Below are positions 18,520-28,504 of a stretch of 64,000 nt of DNA, piece by piece. Origin of the DNA: JAFEDN01 sp963697455 (GTDB taxonomy: Bacteria; Pseudomonadota; Gammaproteobacteria; Coxiellales; Coxiellaceae); NCBI GenBank assembly GCA_963697455.1, contig CAVOOI010000032.1, forward strand, positions 143,098 to 207,097. The letters run 5' to 3'. The notes beneath the pieces were generated by a model that worked only from the letters and a program-made list of their open reading frames with translations, was not told where the DNA came from and did not search any database. The translations under genes and the position numbers were made by a program. Positions within the stretch are counted from its first letter, which is position 1. The number at the start of each line of letters is the position of its first letter.

Positions 18520-19476
18520 ATGATTTATAGCAAAATTATTGGTGTTGGGTCTTACTTACCTGAAACTGTGTTAACCAACGCTGATTTAGAAAAGATTGTG
18601 GAAACTACGGATGAATGGATTGTCCAGCGAGTGGGGGTTCGTGAACGCCATGTTATTGGAAAAAGCAATGATACTGTTTCCACTATGGCAGTTAAGGCCG
18701 CGCGCCGTGCATTAGAGAACGCACAATTAGCCCCTGCCGATATAGATATGGTGATTGTTTGTACCGCGACCAGCGATTATCTTTTTCCTAGCGTAGCTTG
18801 TATTGTCCAGCAGGAGCTTCAGATCAAAAATAAATGCCCGGCTTTTGATTTAAACGCCGCTTGCGCAGGTTTTATTTACGGTTTAAGTGTTATAGATCAA
18901 TTTATTAAAAGCAATACTGTACGTAATGCATTAGTTGTTGGGGTCGATGCGCTGACCAAAACGGTCGACTGGAAGGATCGCAGCACCTGTGTTTTGTTTG
19001 GTGATGGCGCGGGGGCGGTAGTATTGCAACAGTCCTCAGAGCCCGGGATTTTAGCCACCCATATTCACGCCGATGGTTGTTATACCGATGCTCTATATGC
19101 GAAAAGTACTTTATGGAATCCTGAATCACCTTATGTTTACATGAGAGGTAACACTGTATTTAAAATTGCCGTGACTCAGTTAGGCAATATCGTTGATGAA
19201 ACCCTAGCTAAAAGTGGGTTAAAAAAAGAAGATGTGGATTGGTTGATTCCGCATCAAGCCAATTCACGGATTATCGAGGCAACCGCTAAACGCTTGAATT
19301 TGCCTATGGAGCGGGTGGTGTTAACGGTTGCAGAACACGGCAATACGTCGGCGGCGTCTGTGCCGCTGGCCTTAGATCATGCTTTAAAATTAGGCAGAAT
19401 CAAGCATGGCGAAATTTTAATGTTAGAAGCTTTTGGCGCAGGGCTCGCTTGGGGTTCGGCTTTAATCAAATATTAG
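18520..19476 (+). CDS. fabH: beta-ketoacyl-ACP synthase III
   Basis: A 318-residue enzyme that condenses acetyl-CoA with malonyl-ACP to start fatty acid synthesis. I chose ATG 18520 (MIYSKIIGVGSYLPE) over a TTG five codons upstream because FabH proteins begin near this motif. The triad is complete: Cys in DLNAACAGF near 112, His in WLIPHQANSR near 245, and Asn in HGNTSAASV near 275. Follows plsX within the fab operon. Confidence 0.95.
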   Translation: MIYSKIIGVGSYLPETVLTNADLEKIVETTDEWIVQRVGVRERHVIGKSNDTVSTMAVKAARRALENAQLAPADIDMVIVCTATSDYLFPSVACIVQQELQIKNKCPAFDLNAACAGFIYGLSVIDQFIKSNTVRNALVVGVDALTKTVDWKDRSTCVLFGDGAGAVVLQQSSEPGILATHIHADGCYTDALYAKSTLWNPESPYVYMRGNTVFKIAVTQLGNIVDETLAKSGLKKEDVDWLIPHQANSRIIEATAKRLNLPMERVVLTVAEHGNTSAASVPLALDHALKLGRIKHGEILMLEAFGAGLAWGSALIKY

Positions 19477-19479
19477 ACG

Positions 19480-20433
19480 ATGAAGATGAAGAAAATTGCA
19501 GTAGTTTTTCCCGGACAGGGTTCTCAATCCGTAGGTATGTTGTCGGCGATGGCGGAAGAACCGGTGATTCGGCAAACTTTTGCTGAAGCCAGCGAAACTT
19601 TAGGCTATGACGTGTGGCAGCTAGCTCAACAAGGGCCGGAAGAGCGGCTTAATCAAACCGAATATACGCAGCCAGCATTATTGACTGCTTCTATCGCTAT
19701 CTGGCGACATTGGCAAACTTTACAAGCATTGACACCCTCTTTGCTGGCGGGCCATAGTTTAGGTGAATACAGCGCCTTAGTAGCAGCGCAAGCGCTGTCA
19801 TTTAATGATGCTCTCCAGTTAGTTGCTAAACGCGGCCAGTACATGCAAAAAGCAGTTGCGCCCGGAGTAGGGGCAATGGCTGCAATCGTTGGATTAGAAG
19901 ATAGTAAAATCATTGACTTATGCAACGAAGCTCGTCAAAAAGATGAGATATTAAGTCCTGCTAATTTTAATTCTATCGGTCAAATTGTTATTGCTGGACA
20001 TAGTGCATCAATCGATAGAGCTATCGAGTTAGCGCAGTCGCAAGGCGCTAAAATGGCCAAACGGATTCCAGTCAGCGTGCCTTCTCATTGCGGTTTGATG
20101 AGTGCAGCGGCGGCCCAGTTAAAACAAGATTTGCTGAAAGTGGATATTCAGCCACCCAAAATTCCCGTAATTCATAATTATGACGTGAGTCCCCATCCTG
20201 ATCCAACGGCTATTCGTCAGGCGCTTACTCAACAACTGACCAGCCCGGTGCGATGGGTCGAAACTATCCAACTGATAGAGAAAAATGGCGTCGAAGTCAT
20301 TATTGAATGCGGGCCTGGTAAAGTGTTAACCGGTCTCAATAAACGGATTAGTCAAACCCTAACCACCTATCCATGCACCGACCCTGAGCTTATTGCTAAA
20401 GCTATGCAGGCCATGATAAAGGAGATTTTATGA
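19480..20433 (+). CDS. fabD: malonyl-CoA:ACP transacylase
   Basis: A 317-residue enzyme loading malonate onto ACP. It starts three bases after fabH. The nucleophile elbow is GHSLGEYSALVAA with Ser near 92; PGQGSQ lies at the start and VPSHCGLM carries the catalytic His near 203. Its stop overlaps the fabG start (ATGA). Confidence 0.95.
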   Translation: MKMKKIAVVFPGQGSQSVGMLSAMAEEPVIRQTFAEASETLGYDVWQLAQQGPEERLNQTEYTQPALLTASIAIWRHWQTLQALTPSLLAGHSLGEYSALVAAQALSFNDALQLVAKRGQYMQKAVAPGVGAMAAIVGLEDSKIIDLCNEARQKDEILSPANFNSIGQIVIAGHSASIDRAIELAQSQGAKMAKRIPVSVPSHCGLMSAAAAQLKQDLLKVDIQPPKIPVIHNYDVSPHPDPTAIRQALTQQLTSPVRWVETIQLIEKNGVEVIIECGPGKVLTGLNKRISQTLTTYPCTDPELIAKAMQAMIKEIL

Positions 20434-21176
20434 AGTCATTAGCAGGAAAAATTGCCCTGGTTACCGGCGCTAGCCGTGGGATTGGCCGCGCTATCGCTTT
20501 AGAGCTGGGGCGGCAAGGAGCGGTAGTGGCCGGTACGGCGACTACCCGGGAAGGTGCTGAAAAAATCAGCGCCGCTTTGAATGCTGAGCATATTCAAGGG
20601 GGTGGCTACGCTTTAGATGTGCGTGACTCAGAAGCTGTGCAAAATGTAGTTGCCAAAGTACAGACTGATCACGGACCAATTGCTATTTTAGTCAATAACG
20701 CGGGTATCCATCGCGATAATTTATTACTGCGCATGAAAGATGAACAATGGGACGAGGTCATTAACACCAATTTATCCGCGGTCTTCAGAATGAGTAAATT
20801 TTGCTTAAAATCAATGGTTAAACAGCGGGCCGGCCGAATTATCAATATTACTTCGGTGGTGGGAGTGATGGGCAACCCAGGCCAGGCTAATTACTGTGCA
20901 GCAAAAGCGGGGGTGATTGGATTTACCAAAGCGCTGGCCTTGGAAATGGCGGCTTATGGCATCACTGTCAATGCCGTGGCGCCCGGTTTTATTGAGACGG
21001 ATATGACCAGTCAGTTGACTCCTGAACAGCGCGAGTGGATCTCTGGAAAAATTCCCATGAAACGCAGCGGAACGGTTGAAGATATTGCTAATATTGTGGT
21101 ATTTTTGGCATCAGATCAGGCGGCCTATATCACCGGTCAGACATTGCATGTTAATGGTGGAATGTGTATGGTATAA
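20430..21176 (+). CDS. fabG: 3-oxoacyl-ACP reductase
   Basis: A 248-residue NADPH-dependent short-chain reductase reducing beta-ketoacyl-ACP. It has TGASRGIGRAIA near 13-24, NNAGIHRDN near 88, catalytic Ser near 140 (ITSVVGVMGN), YCAAKAG near 153-159, and the C-terminal INGG-like VNGGMCMV. Overlaps fabD by four bases. Confidence 0.96.
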   Translation: MKSLAGKIALVTGASRGIGRAIALELGRQGAVVAGTATTREGAEKISAALNAEHIQGGGYALDVRDSEAVQNVVAKVQTDHGPIAILVNNAGIHRDNLLLRMKDEQWDEVINTNLSAVFRMSKFCLKSMVKQRAGRIINITSVVGVMGNPGQANYCAAKAGVIGFTKALALEMAAYGITVNAVAPGFIETDMTSQLTPEQREWISGKIPMKRSGTVEDIANIVVFLASDQAAYITGQTLHVNGGMCMV

Positions 21177-21258
21177 TGCAGCGATTCCAAGCAACCTCCT
21201 GACGTAATGGGGGTTCGCAAGTTGGTCATTAATCTTATTTAACTTTGAGGATTGAATT

Positions 21259-21513
21259 ATGGCAGCAACTGTTGCAGAACGCGTCGAAAAGATTGTCATA
21301 GAACAATTAGGGGTCAAGGCAGAAGATATCTCCAAAGATTCATCTTTTGTCGATGATTTAGGCGCAGATTCTTTAGATACCGTTGAGTTAGTGATGGCGT
21401 TAGAAGAAGAATTTGGTATTGAAATTCAAGATGAGGAAGCTGAGAAAATTACGACGATTCAGCAAGCCATCGATTTTATCGAAAAACAAAAGCAGAAAGA
21501 GAAAGTTGCTTAA
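21259..21513 (+). CDS. acpP: acyl carrier protein
   Basis: An 84-residue acidic protein with the phosphopantetheine site DLGADSLDTVELVMALEE (Ser near 40). GAGG lies before the ATG. An 82-bp gap after fabG gives room for the separate acpP promoter known in other gammaproteobacteria. The stop overlaps the fabF start by one base (TAATG). Confidence 0.96.
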   Translation: MAATVAERVEKIVIEQLGVKAEDISKDSSFVDDLGADSLDTVELVMALEEEFGIEIQDEEAEKITTIQQAIDFIEKQKQKEKVA

Positions 21514-22763
21514 TGAGCTATTTTCAAGGTAAAAGAAGAGTTGTTGTCACTGGGCTGGGAATTGTCAGCCCAGTAGGCAATACTATAGATTCTGCGTGGG
21601 ATGCGATTTCACACGGCAAAAGTGGGGTAGGCCCGATTACTGCTTTTGATCCCGCTTTGTTGCCTACTAAATTTGCAGCGCAGATAAAAAACTTTGATCC
21701 TAGCTTAAGTTTAACTGATAAAGAAATTCGCCGGACGGATTTTTTTGTACAGTTCGCTGTCGAAGCCGCTCGCCAGGCTATGGTAGATTCCGGGCTTGAA
21801 GTGACTGAACAGTTGGCTCCGCGTGTGGGAGTTGCGATCGGTTCAGGAATAGGCGGTTTGCCAGGTATTGAAGACAATTGCTTAGCTTTAAATAGCGGTG
21901 GCCCACGGAAAATTTCTCCCTTCTTTATCCCTGGTAGCATTATTAATATGGCAGCGGGTTTAGTATCGATGAAGCACCATTTAATGGGGCCGAATATCTC
22001 GATTGTGACCGCTTGCACTACAGGTTCTCATAATATTGGCCATGCTGCCCGGATGATACTCCACGGCGATGCCGACGCGATGGTTGCCGGCGGAGCAGAA
22101 ATGTCTACGACTATGCTAGGCATAGGCGGATTTAATGCTATCAAAGCCCTCTCTACCCGGAATGACGAACCGGAAAAAGCTTGCCGCCCCTGGGACAAAG
22201 ACCGCGATGGCTTTATTTTGGGTGAAGGCGCAGGTGTGCTGATATTAGAAGAACTTGAATTTGCTAAGCGCCGCGGCGCTAAAATTTATGCTGAGTTATC
22301 GGGATTTGGAATGAGTGGTGATGCTTATCACATGACCGCGCCTTGTCCAGATGGCGCCGGTTTCGTGTTATCTATGAATAGTGCTTTAGCTGATGCCGGT
22401 ATCGCTTTGGATCAAGTTGATTATATTAATGCCCATGCCACCTCGACTATGGCAGATGTCATTGAAGCGCTTGCGGTGAAAAAAGTATTTGGGGACCATG
22501 CCTATAAACTCGCAGTCAGTTCCACCAAATCAATGACCGGCCATTTATTAGGTGCAGCCGGTGCAGTGGAGGCCATTTTTTCAATATTAGCGATTCGTGA
22601 TCAAATAGCTCCTCCAACCATTAATTTAGATAATCCTGATGAAGGTTGTGATCTTAACTTTGTGGCGCATTCAGCTCAACAACGCAAGATTGACGTGGTA
22701 GTATCCAATTCTTTCGGTTTTGGAGGCACTAACGGAACGTTAGTTTTCCGGCGATTATCTTAG
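21513..22763 (+). CDS. fabF: beta-ketoacyl-ACP synthase II
   Basis: A 416-residue elongating condensing enzyme. The catalytic Cys is in VTACTTGSHNIG near 165; His residues are in NAHATST near 305 and STKSMTGHLLGAAG near 340, with the C-terminal SFGFGGTNG loop. The central regions are normal. The pabC gene often found next in E. coli is absent; mltG follows directly. Confidence 0.95.
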   Translation: MSYFQGKRRVVVTGLGIVSPVGNTIDSAWDAISHGKSGVGPITAFDPALLPTKFAAQIKNFDPSLSLTDKEIRRTDFFVQFAVEAARQAMVDSGLEVTEQLAPRVGVAIGSGIGGLPGIEDNCLALNSGGPRKISPFFIPGSIINMAAGLVSMKHHLMGPNISIVTACTTGSHNIGHAARMILHGDADAMVAGGAEMSTTMLGIGGFNAIKALSTRNDEPEKACRPWDKDRDGFILGEGAGVLILEELEFAKRRGAKIYAELSGFGMSGDAYHMTAPCPDGAGFVLSMNSALADAGIALDQVDYINAHATSTMADVIEALAVKKVFGDHAYKLAVSSTKSMTGHLLGAAGAVEAIFSILAIRDQIAPPTINLDNPDEGCDLNFVAHSAQQRKIDVVVSNSFGFGGTNGTLVFRRLS

Positions 22764-22772
22764 GTTCCCCAG

Positions 22773-23852
22773 ATGGGTAAGCATGGGTTAGTGCGACGCA
22801 TCTGTCTTGCTGGTTTATTCTTGGTCTTGTTAGCGGTGATCCGGGAAGGATGGGAATGGCATCATTTCGCTTCCACGCCAATGCTGCGCACGGGTTACAC
22901 TACCGTCATTGTTACGCCTAATTTAACCCTCAAACAATTGGCTAATCAGCTTCACGACCGTAAGTTATTATCTCATCCCCGGTTCTTTGTGTTACTGGCT
23001 CATCAGCGGGGTGATTCAGATAAGTTAAAGATGGGTGAATACGGGATTGATTCGCATACTTCGCCTAATCAGCTACTCACAGATATGGTTGCCGGTAAAG
23101 TAGTGATGCGCAAACTGACCTTTGTTGAGGGTACCACTATGCGCCAGATCCGCGAAATACTGCTAAACGACGATGCATTGCAGCATATTGCAGTCAAACA
23201 AACTGATCAAGAAATGATGGCCGGCCTGGGACATCCCGGCGAATACTCCGAGGGGCGATTTTTCCCAGACACTTACGTTTACACCTGGGGCAATAAGGAT
23301 ACGGTTATATTGCAGCAGGCCTATCAACGCATGGCGACTTTATTGGCTCAGGAATGGTTACAACGCGACAGCAATTTACCTTATAAAACACCGGATGAAG
23401 CCTTGGTAGTGGCGTCTTTAGTGGAGAGTGAAGCCGTTCTGCCTGCCGAACGCCCAGTGATCGCCGGGGTTATACTGCGGCGACTGCAAAAAAATATGAA
23501 TTTGCAGGTGGATCCAACAGTGATCTATGGCGTGGGTAAACCCTATGGTTCAATCATTACTGTAGAGGATTTACACAACGATAATCCTTATAATACTTAC
23601 TTGCATTCAGGATTGCCGCCGACTGCTATTAATATGCCGAGTGCGGCCTCTATTTATGCAGCATTTCATCCAGCGGCGGGAGATGCGTTATATTATGTGG
23701 CGCGAGGCGATGGCGGCCACCGGTTTTCGGCCACCTACCCGGAACATTTACAAGCAGTACAAAAATACCGGCAGTATAAAAAATCTGAAGCAACTCAGCA
23801 AAAATGGCTTGGATTAGGCTTATTTATTGCACGTTCTGCAGGCCTATATTAA
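22773..23852 (+). CDS. mltG: endolytic murein transglycosylase MltG
   Basis: A 359-residue inner-membrane enzyme that cleaves nascent glycan strands and helps set their length. One transmembrane segment lies near 8-24, then a LysM-like region, then the YceG catalytic domain. The catalytic Glu sits in VASLVESEAVLPAERP near 215, and QVDPTVIYG near 245 is conserved. It starts nine bases after fabF and precedes tmk as in E. coli. Confidence 0.93.
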   Translation: MGKHGLVRRICLAGLFLVLLAVIREGWEWHHFASTPMLRTGYTTVIVTPNLTLKQLANQLHDRKLLSHPRFFVLLAHQRGDSDKLKMGEYGIDSHTSPNQLLTDMVAGKVVMRKLTFVEGTTMRQIREILLNDDALQHIAVKQTDQEMMAGLGHPGEYSEGRFFPDTYVYTWGNKDTVILQQAYQRMATLLAQEWLQRDSNLPYKTPDEALVVASLVESEAVLPAERPVIAGVILRRLQKNMNLQVDPTVIYGVGKPYGSIITVEDLHNDNPYNTYLHSGLPPTAINMPSAASIYAAFHPAAGDALYYVARGDGGHRFSATYPEHLQAVQKYRQYKKSEATQQKWLGLGLFIARSAGLY

Positions 23853-23861
23853 GGGTAAGAT

Positions 23862-24485
23862 ATGAAATCTAATTATTTTATTTCGTTTGAAGGAATCGAG
23901 GGTGTAGGCAAGAGTACGGCGATTAAATTTTTTACGGCGCAATTAAGCGCCCGGCATATCGATTTTGCATTAAATCGTGAACCTGGCGGCTCCGAGATTT
24001 CAGAAGATATTCGCCATGTGCTACTGAACCATCATTCAGATTTGATGTGTTTAGAAACCGAATTATTATTGATGTTCGCTTGTCGTGCGCAAAATATTAA
24101 TCAGGTTATTAAACCAGCACTGCAAAGTGGAAAATGGGTGATTACGGATCGGTTTACTGACGCCAGCTATGCCTATCAAGGTTATGGACGAGGTATGCCG
24201 GCAGCAAAAATCGCCGCTTTAGCGGATTGGGTACAGGGCCATCTACAACCGGATATCACTTTTTTGCTCGACGCTCCCGCTCATGTCGGCCTTGAGCGAT
24301 TAAAGAATCGGCGCAATAAAGACCGGATTGAAAGTGAAGCCATAGAATTTTTTGAACGGGTACGCCAGGGTTATTTACAATTAGCGGCGGCTGAACCTCA
24401 GCGCTTTAGACTGATTCATGCGGGCGAACCATTGATCGATGTTCAGCAACAATTATTATCAGAACTGGATAAAATCATTGAATAA
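23862..24485 (+). CDS. tmk: thymidylate kinase
   Basis: A 207-residue kinase phosphorylating dTMP to dTDP. The P-loop FEGIEGVGKST is at 8-18, the DR(Y/F) motif DRFTDASYAYQG near 95, and the LID region (LKNRRNKDRIE) near 150. Length is typical. Its end overlaps the likely holB start. Confidence 0.95.
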   Translation: MKSNYFISFEGIEGVGKSTAIKFFTAQLSARHIDFALNREPGGSEISEDIRHVLLNHHSDLMCLETELLLMFACRAQNINQVIKPALQSGKWVITDRFTDASYAYQGYGRGMPAAKIAALADWVQGHLQPDITFLLDAPAHVGLERLKNRRNKDRIESEAIEFFERVRQGYLQLAAAEPQRFRLIHAGEPLIDVQQQLLSELDKIIE

Positions 24486-25524
24486 TCTATATCCGTGGCA
24501 AAATCGCCAGTGGCAACACTTATTATCCCAATATCAGCAACAGCGATTGCCCCATGCATTGTTATTGAGCGGTGCTATGGGTTTAGGCAAACTAGCATTT
24601 GCGCAGCGATTTGCAGAATATCTTTTATGTAAATCTCCGTCTACTCAAGCTTGCGGACAATGTTCTGGGTGTCATTTAATTCGGGCCAATAATCATCCGG
24701 ATTTGCTGTGCATCTTTCCTGAGGAAAATGGAAAGAATATTAAAGTGGATCAGATTCGCGAGATGGTGATCACGCTCAATCAAACTGCGCAGCGCACTGG
24801 CTATAAAGTAGTGATGCTTGCGCCTGCGGAAGCATTAAATAAAGCGGCAGCGAATGCACTACTCAAAACTTTGGAAGAACCGGCGGGAAAAGTAATCTTT
24901 ATTTTAGTCAGTCACCAGCCCAAGGCTTTGCCGGCCACAGTCTTTAGCCGGTGTCAGCAAATCCAGTTTTTCGGCCAAGAGCACGCGAATCTTTGGTTAG
25001 CGGAGCAGTTGCAGCAGACTGATCAGCCGGTGGCGAATGCAGATTTACTGCTGAGGATCGCGGAATATGCGCCATTGCGAGCGCTAAGTTTAGCGCAAAA
25101 TAATTATTTAAATTTACGCGGCCAATTATTGGCGCATTTGCAGGCAATTAGTCAGCGACAAGGGACTTTACTCGCGCCGGTAGCAGATTATTTGAAGCAA
25201 GATTTATTGCTATGGACTGAGGCTTTTATTTCTCTCGCGACAGATATGCTGCGTTTGCAGCTGGGAGTTGAATTGCAATGGTTGATGAATCAAGATTGTC
25301 TGCCGCAGCTCCAGCCATTAGCTCAGGCTTGTGCGTTAGCAATGCTGCTGGAATTGCTTGCCAAATTAAGTCTGGCACGCCAAGCATTGCTCAATACTCA
25401 AGTCCATTTGAATAATCAACTTTTAATAGAGAGCCTGTTAATTTATTTCGACAATTGCTTTGCTCTCAATCACCGCAAACAGTTTGTACCAGAATCGCTG
25501 CGACTTCATACGGATTCGCGTTAG
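24478..25524 (+). CDS. holB: DNA polymerase III subunit delta'
   Basis: A 348-residue clamp-loader subunit. I favour the TTG at 24478, inside the last codons of tmk (ATTGAATAA), because delta' proteins begin just before a YPW motif; the in-frame ATG at 24439 would overlap tmk by 47 bp. The P-loop region is weakened (GAMGLGKLAFA), as usual for delta'. Zinc-binding cysteines appear in LLCKSPSTQACGQCSGC near 55-72. LLKTLEEPAG lies near 128. It ends the fab-tmk operon and converges on glnA. Confidence 0.9.
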   Translation: MNNLYPWQNRQWQHLLSQYQQQRLPHALLLSGAMGLGKLAFAQRFAEYLLCKSPSTQACGQCSGCHLIRANNHPDLLCIFPEENGKNIKVDQIREMVITLNQTAQRTGYKVVMLAPAEALNKAAANALLKTLEEPAGKVIFILVSHQPKALPATVFSRCQQIQFFGQEHANLWLAEQLQQTDQPVANADLLLRIAEYAPLRALSLAQNNYLNLRGQLLAHLQAISQRQGTLLAPVADYLKQDLLLWTEAFISLATDMLRLQLGVELQWLMNQDCLPQLQPLAQACALAMLLELLAKLSLARQALLNTQVHLNNQLLIESLLIYFDNCFALNHRKQFVPESLRLHTDSR

Positions 25525-26509
25525 CGCCCGGACGGCGATCTTCAAGATAGCCACAACCTTGGTTGGATACCGAGCGGGGAATTCGCACCGATGCCCCACG
25601 ATCAGCAACGCCGAAAGAAAACTTATCCATCGGAGCAGTCTCGTGTCTACCCGTTAAGCGCAATTCCAGATCCGCACCATATACTTTAATATGCGCATCA
25701 TGATTTTTTTCCAAGGCCTTAATGGCTTTGTGGATAGCGGCCATCCCCTTTTTAGGATCGCGAGTTTCTTTAGTAGAGAAATTAGTGTGTTTGCCGGCGC
25801 CGTTCCAATCTCCTTTAACGGGTTTGGGATGGAGGCGGGCATTGATGTCATAATCTTCACCGATTCGATACAGCAACCAGCGTGCTAGCCATAAGTGATC
25901 ACAAACGGTTAATGGATCGGCAGTTTCCGTGCCAATATTCCGGTAACCAATTTGAAATTCCCATTGTCCTGGCATGACTTCAGCATTAGTACCATGAATC
26001 ATGATACCCGCTTCAATGCAGGCGGCGGCATGTTCTTCGACCATATGCCGACCAAATACTTCATCAGCTCCGACACCACAATAAAAAGGGCCTTGTGGCG
26101 CGGGATAGCCACGATCAGGCCAGCCTAGCGGTTGTTGACCGCGAAACAAAGTATATTCTTGTTCAAATCCAATCCAGGGATCATGTGCTGCGCCATATTT
26201 CTCCATCACTTCGCGGAGTTTGGCGCGTTTATTGGAAATGTGCGGAGTATTGTCCGGATTCATGACTTCGCAGAGTACTAAATAATTATCACCACTCAGT
26301 AATGGATCGCTGACAAAACAAACCGGATTTAACAGTAAGTCGGAATCACGGCCCTGAGATTGATAGGTAGAGGAGCCATCGAAATTCCATTCTGGAAAAT
26401 CTTTCAAGCTCATCTCGCCTGGCGGATGAGCCAGCATTTTTACTTTCGAACGTAATGCTTGTGAAGGTTCGGTGCCGTCAATCCAGATATAAGTCGCTTG
26501 TGTAATCAT
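25466..26509 (-). CDS. glutamine synthetase, eukaryotic type (GSII)
   Basis: A 347-residue enzyme making glutamine from glutamate and ammonia. ATG 26509 has AAGGAG eight bases upstream, better placed than the TTG two codons before. The short length, EWNFDGSSTYQ near 42, the GFEQEYTLF catalytic strand, NAEVMPGQWEFQIG near 175, NGAGKHTNFSTKETR near 240 and DRGASVRIPR are GSII, not the 470-residue GSI. GSII lacks the adenylylation control of GSI. It overlaps holB's 3' end by 59 bp on the opposite strand. Confidence 0.93.
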   Translation of the reverse strand: MITQATYIWIDGTEPSQALRSKVKMLAHPPGEMSLKDFPEWNFDGSSTYQSQGRDSDLLLNPVCFVSDPLLSGDNYLVLCEVMNPDNTPHISNKRAKLREVMEKYGAAHDPWIGFEQEYTLFRGQQPLGWPDRGYPAPQGPFYCGVGADEVFGRHMVEEHAAACIEAGIMIHGTNAEVMPGQWEFQIGYRNIGTETADPLTVCDHLWLARWLLYRIGEDYDINARLHPKPVKGDWNGAGKHTNFSTKETRDPKKGMAAIHKAIKALEKNHDAHIKVYGADLELRLTGRHETAPMDKFSFGVADRGASVRIPRSVSNQGCGYLEDRRPGANANPYEVAAILVQTVCGD

Positions 26510-26571
26510 GTGCAAAACTCCTTTAAAAATTCTGGAGATATTCTAGCGCAATAAAGCACGATTTTCTACAT

Positions 26572-28035
26572 TTAAACAGGAAGATCTTTGCGGATTAATT
26601 TATTTAACCAAGGCGTGAGGATTAAAGTGAGAAGCGCCGCTCCAAAGCCCAGCAAAGCATAATTTTGAAAAGCATGCGCGTAAATTGAATTGGTCACTAG
26701 TGTATTATTAATCATCTCTTTAGGGACGCTGGCCTGTTTTCCTAAGTATCCCGCTAATAACCCGCCATAACTCAAACCTAAAAACCAAACACCCATCATC
26801 ACTCCCACCAATTTAGGTGGTGCGAGTTGAGTGACCATGGATAAACCAATAGGGGAAAGCATTAACTCGCCAATAGTGATGAACAAATAAGAAAGCACGA
26901 CCCAATATGGGCCGATTAACCCATTGCTGCGTGGAGTATGTGCGCCGACCACCAATATTTGTAAGGCGATGGCAATGATTGCCAGCGCCAAGGTAAATTG
27001 TAAACTGCGAGAAACTATTTTTTGTTTTTCGTGCAATTTTCGCCAGCTTATCGCGAATAGCGGACTTAAGATAAGGATAAATAACGATTCTAAAGAAAGA
27101 AACACCATCGGGGGGATAGTATATCCGAATATAACCCGGTCAACGTTGCGGTCAATGAATATATTAGCGACTAAAAATATTTGGAAATAGATAGCCCAAA
27201 AAGCGATGGAAATAATAATTAATATTAATAGCGCTAACATTTTTTGTCGCGCTAATTTTTCTAGGCGGAAGGTGACGATAGCCAGCATGAATAATACGAT
27301 GATTCCGAATATCATCAAAATGATATTGCCTGCATTAGCCAGTTTGAGCAGATGGTAGCACGCCGCTGTTCCTAAAATAATGATCGGGATAAACGAACCT
27401 TTTTGTTTCAGCCAGGTTATCCATCCGGAACGGGAAGCTACCAACTGTGGAGGCATCCCTTTGTTATCATAAAACCGGTATCCCCAACGGAAGAAGCCGA
27501 TGGCTAATATCAATCCGAGAGTAGCTGCCGCAAAACAAGCATGCCAGCCAAATCTTTGTTGAATAAATCCGGAGCTCAGCGTGGACAACATAATGCCCAG
27601 ATTAAAGGCCATGTAATAAATAGTGAATCCGGCATCGCGCCGTGGGTCATCTTCATGATAGAACTGACCCAAAAAGCTGGATATGTTGGGCTTCAGAAAT
27701 CCCGTGCCCAAAATAATGACGGCCAAGCCTAAGTACATGGCAACTTCTTTGTTGGCGATAGGAAATGTCAACAATGCATAACCTGCGAATAACAGATACG
27801 CGCCGAGTAAAATAGTGTGCCGGAAGCCTAATAACCGATCTGCGCATAATCCACCCAGAATAGGGGAAATGTATACTAAAGCAGTAAATTGGCCCATGAT
27901 GACGTATGACTGGGCATCGGCAAAGTTAAGCACTTTGGTCATATAAAAAATGAGCAATCCTTGGATAATATAGAGTCCAAAGCGTTCCCACATTTCGGTG
28001 AGTGAAAGAGCTATTAGGGCGCGTGGTTGTTTCAT
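26572..28035 (-). CDS. POT-family di/tripeptide:proton symporter
   Basis: A 487-residue membrane protein with about 14 hydrophobic segments. The E-x-x-E-R-F motif (EMWERFGLY near 14-22) and GGLCADRLLGFR near 60 mark the proton-dependent oligopeptide transporter family; FYMAFNLGIMLSTLSSGFIQQRFGW is the second POT signature. It imports small peptides as amino acid sources. It lies just upstream of the glutamine synthetase on the same strand, but 62 bp separate them. Confidence 0.9.
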   Translation of the reverse strand: MKQPRALIALSLTEMWERFGLYIIQGLLIFYMTKVLNFADAQSYVIMGQFTALVYISPILGGLCADRLLGFRHTILLGAYLLFAGYALLTFPIANKEVAMYLGLAVIILGTGFLKPNISSFLGQFYHEDDPRRDAGFTIYYMAFNLGIMLSTLSSGFIQQRFGWHACFAAATLGLILAIGFFRWGYRFYDNKGMPPQLVASRSGWITWLKQKGSFIPIIILGTAACYHLLKLANAGNIILMIFGIIVLFMLAIVTFRLEKLARQKMLALLILIIISIAFWAIYFQIFLVANIFIDRNVDRVIFGYTIPPMVFLSLESLFILILSPLFAISWRKLHEKQKIVSRSLQFTLALAIIAIALQILVVGAHTPRSNGLIGPYWVVLSYLFITIGELMLSPIGLSMVTQLAPPKLVGVMMGVWFLGLSYGGLLAGYLGKQASVPKEMINNTLVTNSIYAHAFQNYALLGFGAALLTLILTPWLNKLIRKDLPV

Positions 28036-28093
28036 ATCTGATCAAGGCTACCAAAACAATGCGAGGGGGTCAAGCAAGAATTAAATGGTCTCG

Positions 28094-28504
28094 TTAAGTC
28101 AGAACTGAAACATAATCATTTTTGGCATATTCAATAATTTTTTTATCATGAGTTAATAAAGTGAGTTGATGTATACGTGCGGTGGCGACAATTAATCGGT
28201 CAGCCGGATCGCCATGAAAATCGCCGGGTAGCTGAGCACTTTCTGATGCAATTTCCGGAGTGAGTGGCAATAGTTCAATGCCGGGTAATGCCAACGCGTC
28301 GTTAATCCAAGATAAAACTGGTTTTTCCAGGTGGAGGCGTCCTTTCATGGCTAGCATACTGATTTCCCAGGTGGTTATGGCGGCAATACCTACCAGACTA
28401 TTTTGCGCGGCTTCATTGATCAGTTTTGGCCATTGAGGATTTAAATCAGGACTCCCTTCCATAAGCCAAATCCAAACATGAGTATCTAAAAGCAATCCTT
28501 TCAT
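28094..28504 (-). CDS. PIN-domain toxin (VapC-like)
   Basis: A 136-residue PIN protein with LLLDTHVWIWLM at the start, WEISML near 47 and HGDPADRLIVATA near 97-109, giving the acidic triad and the DR-(I/L)-VATA signature of the subgroup paired with Phd-type antitoxins. The start overlaps the antitoxin stop by ATGA. Likely a ribonuclease held inactive by its partner. Confidence 0.88.
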   Translation of the reverse strand: MKGLLLDTHVWIWLMEGSPDLNPQWPKLINEAAQNSLVGIAAITTWEISMLAMKGRLHLEKPVLSWINDALALPGIELLPLTPEIASESAQLPGDFHGDPADRLIVATARIHQLTLLTHDKKIIEYAKNDYVSVLT

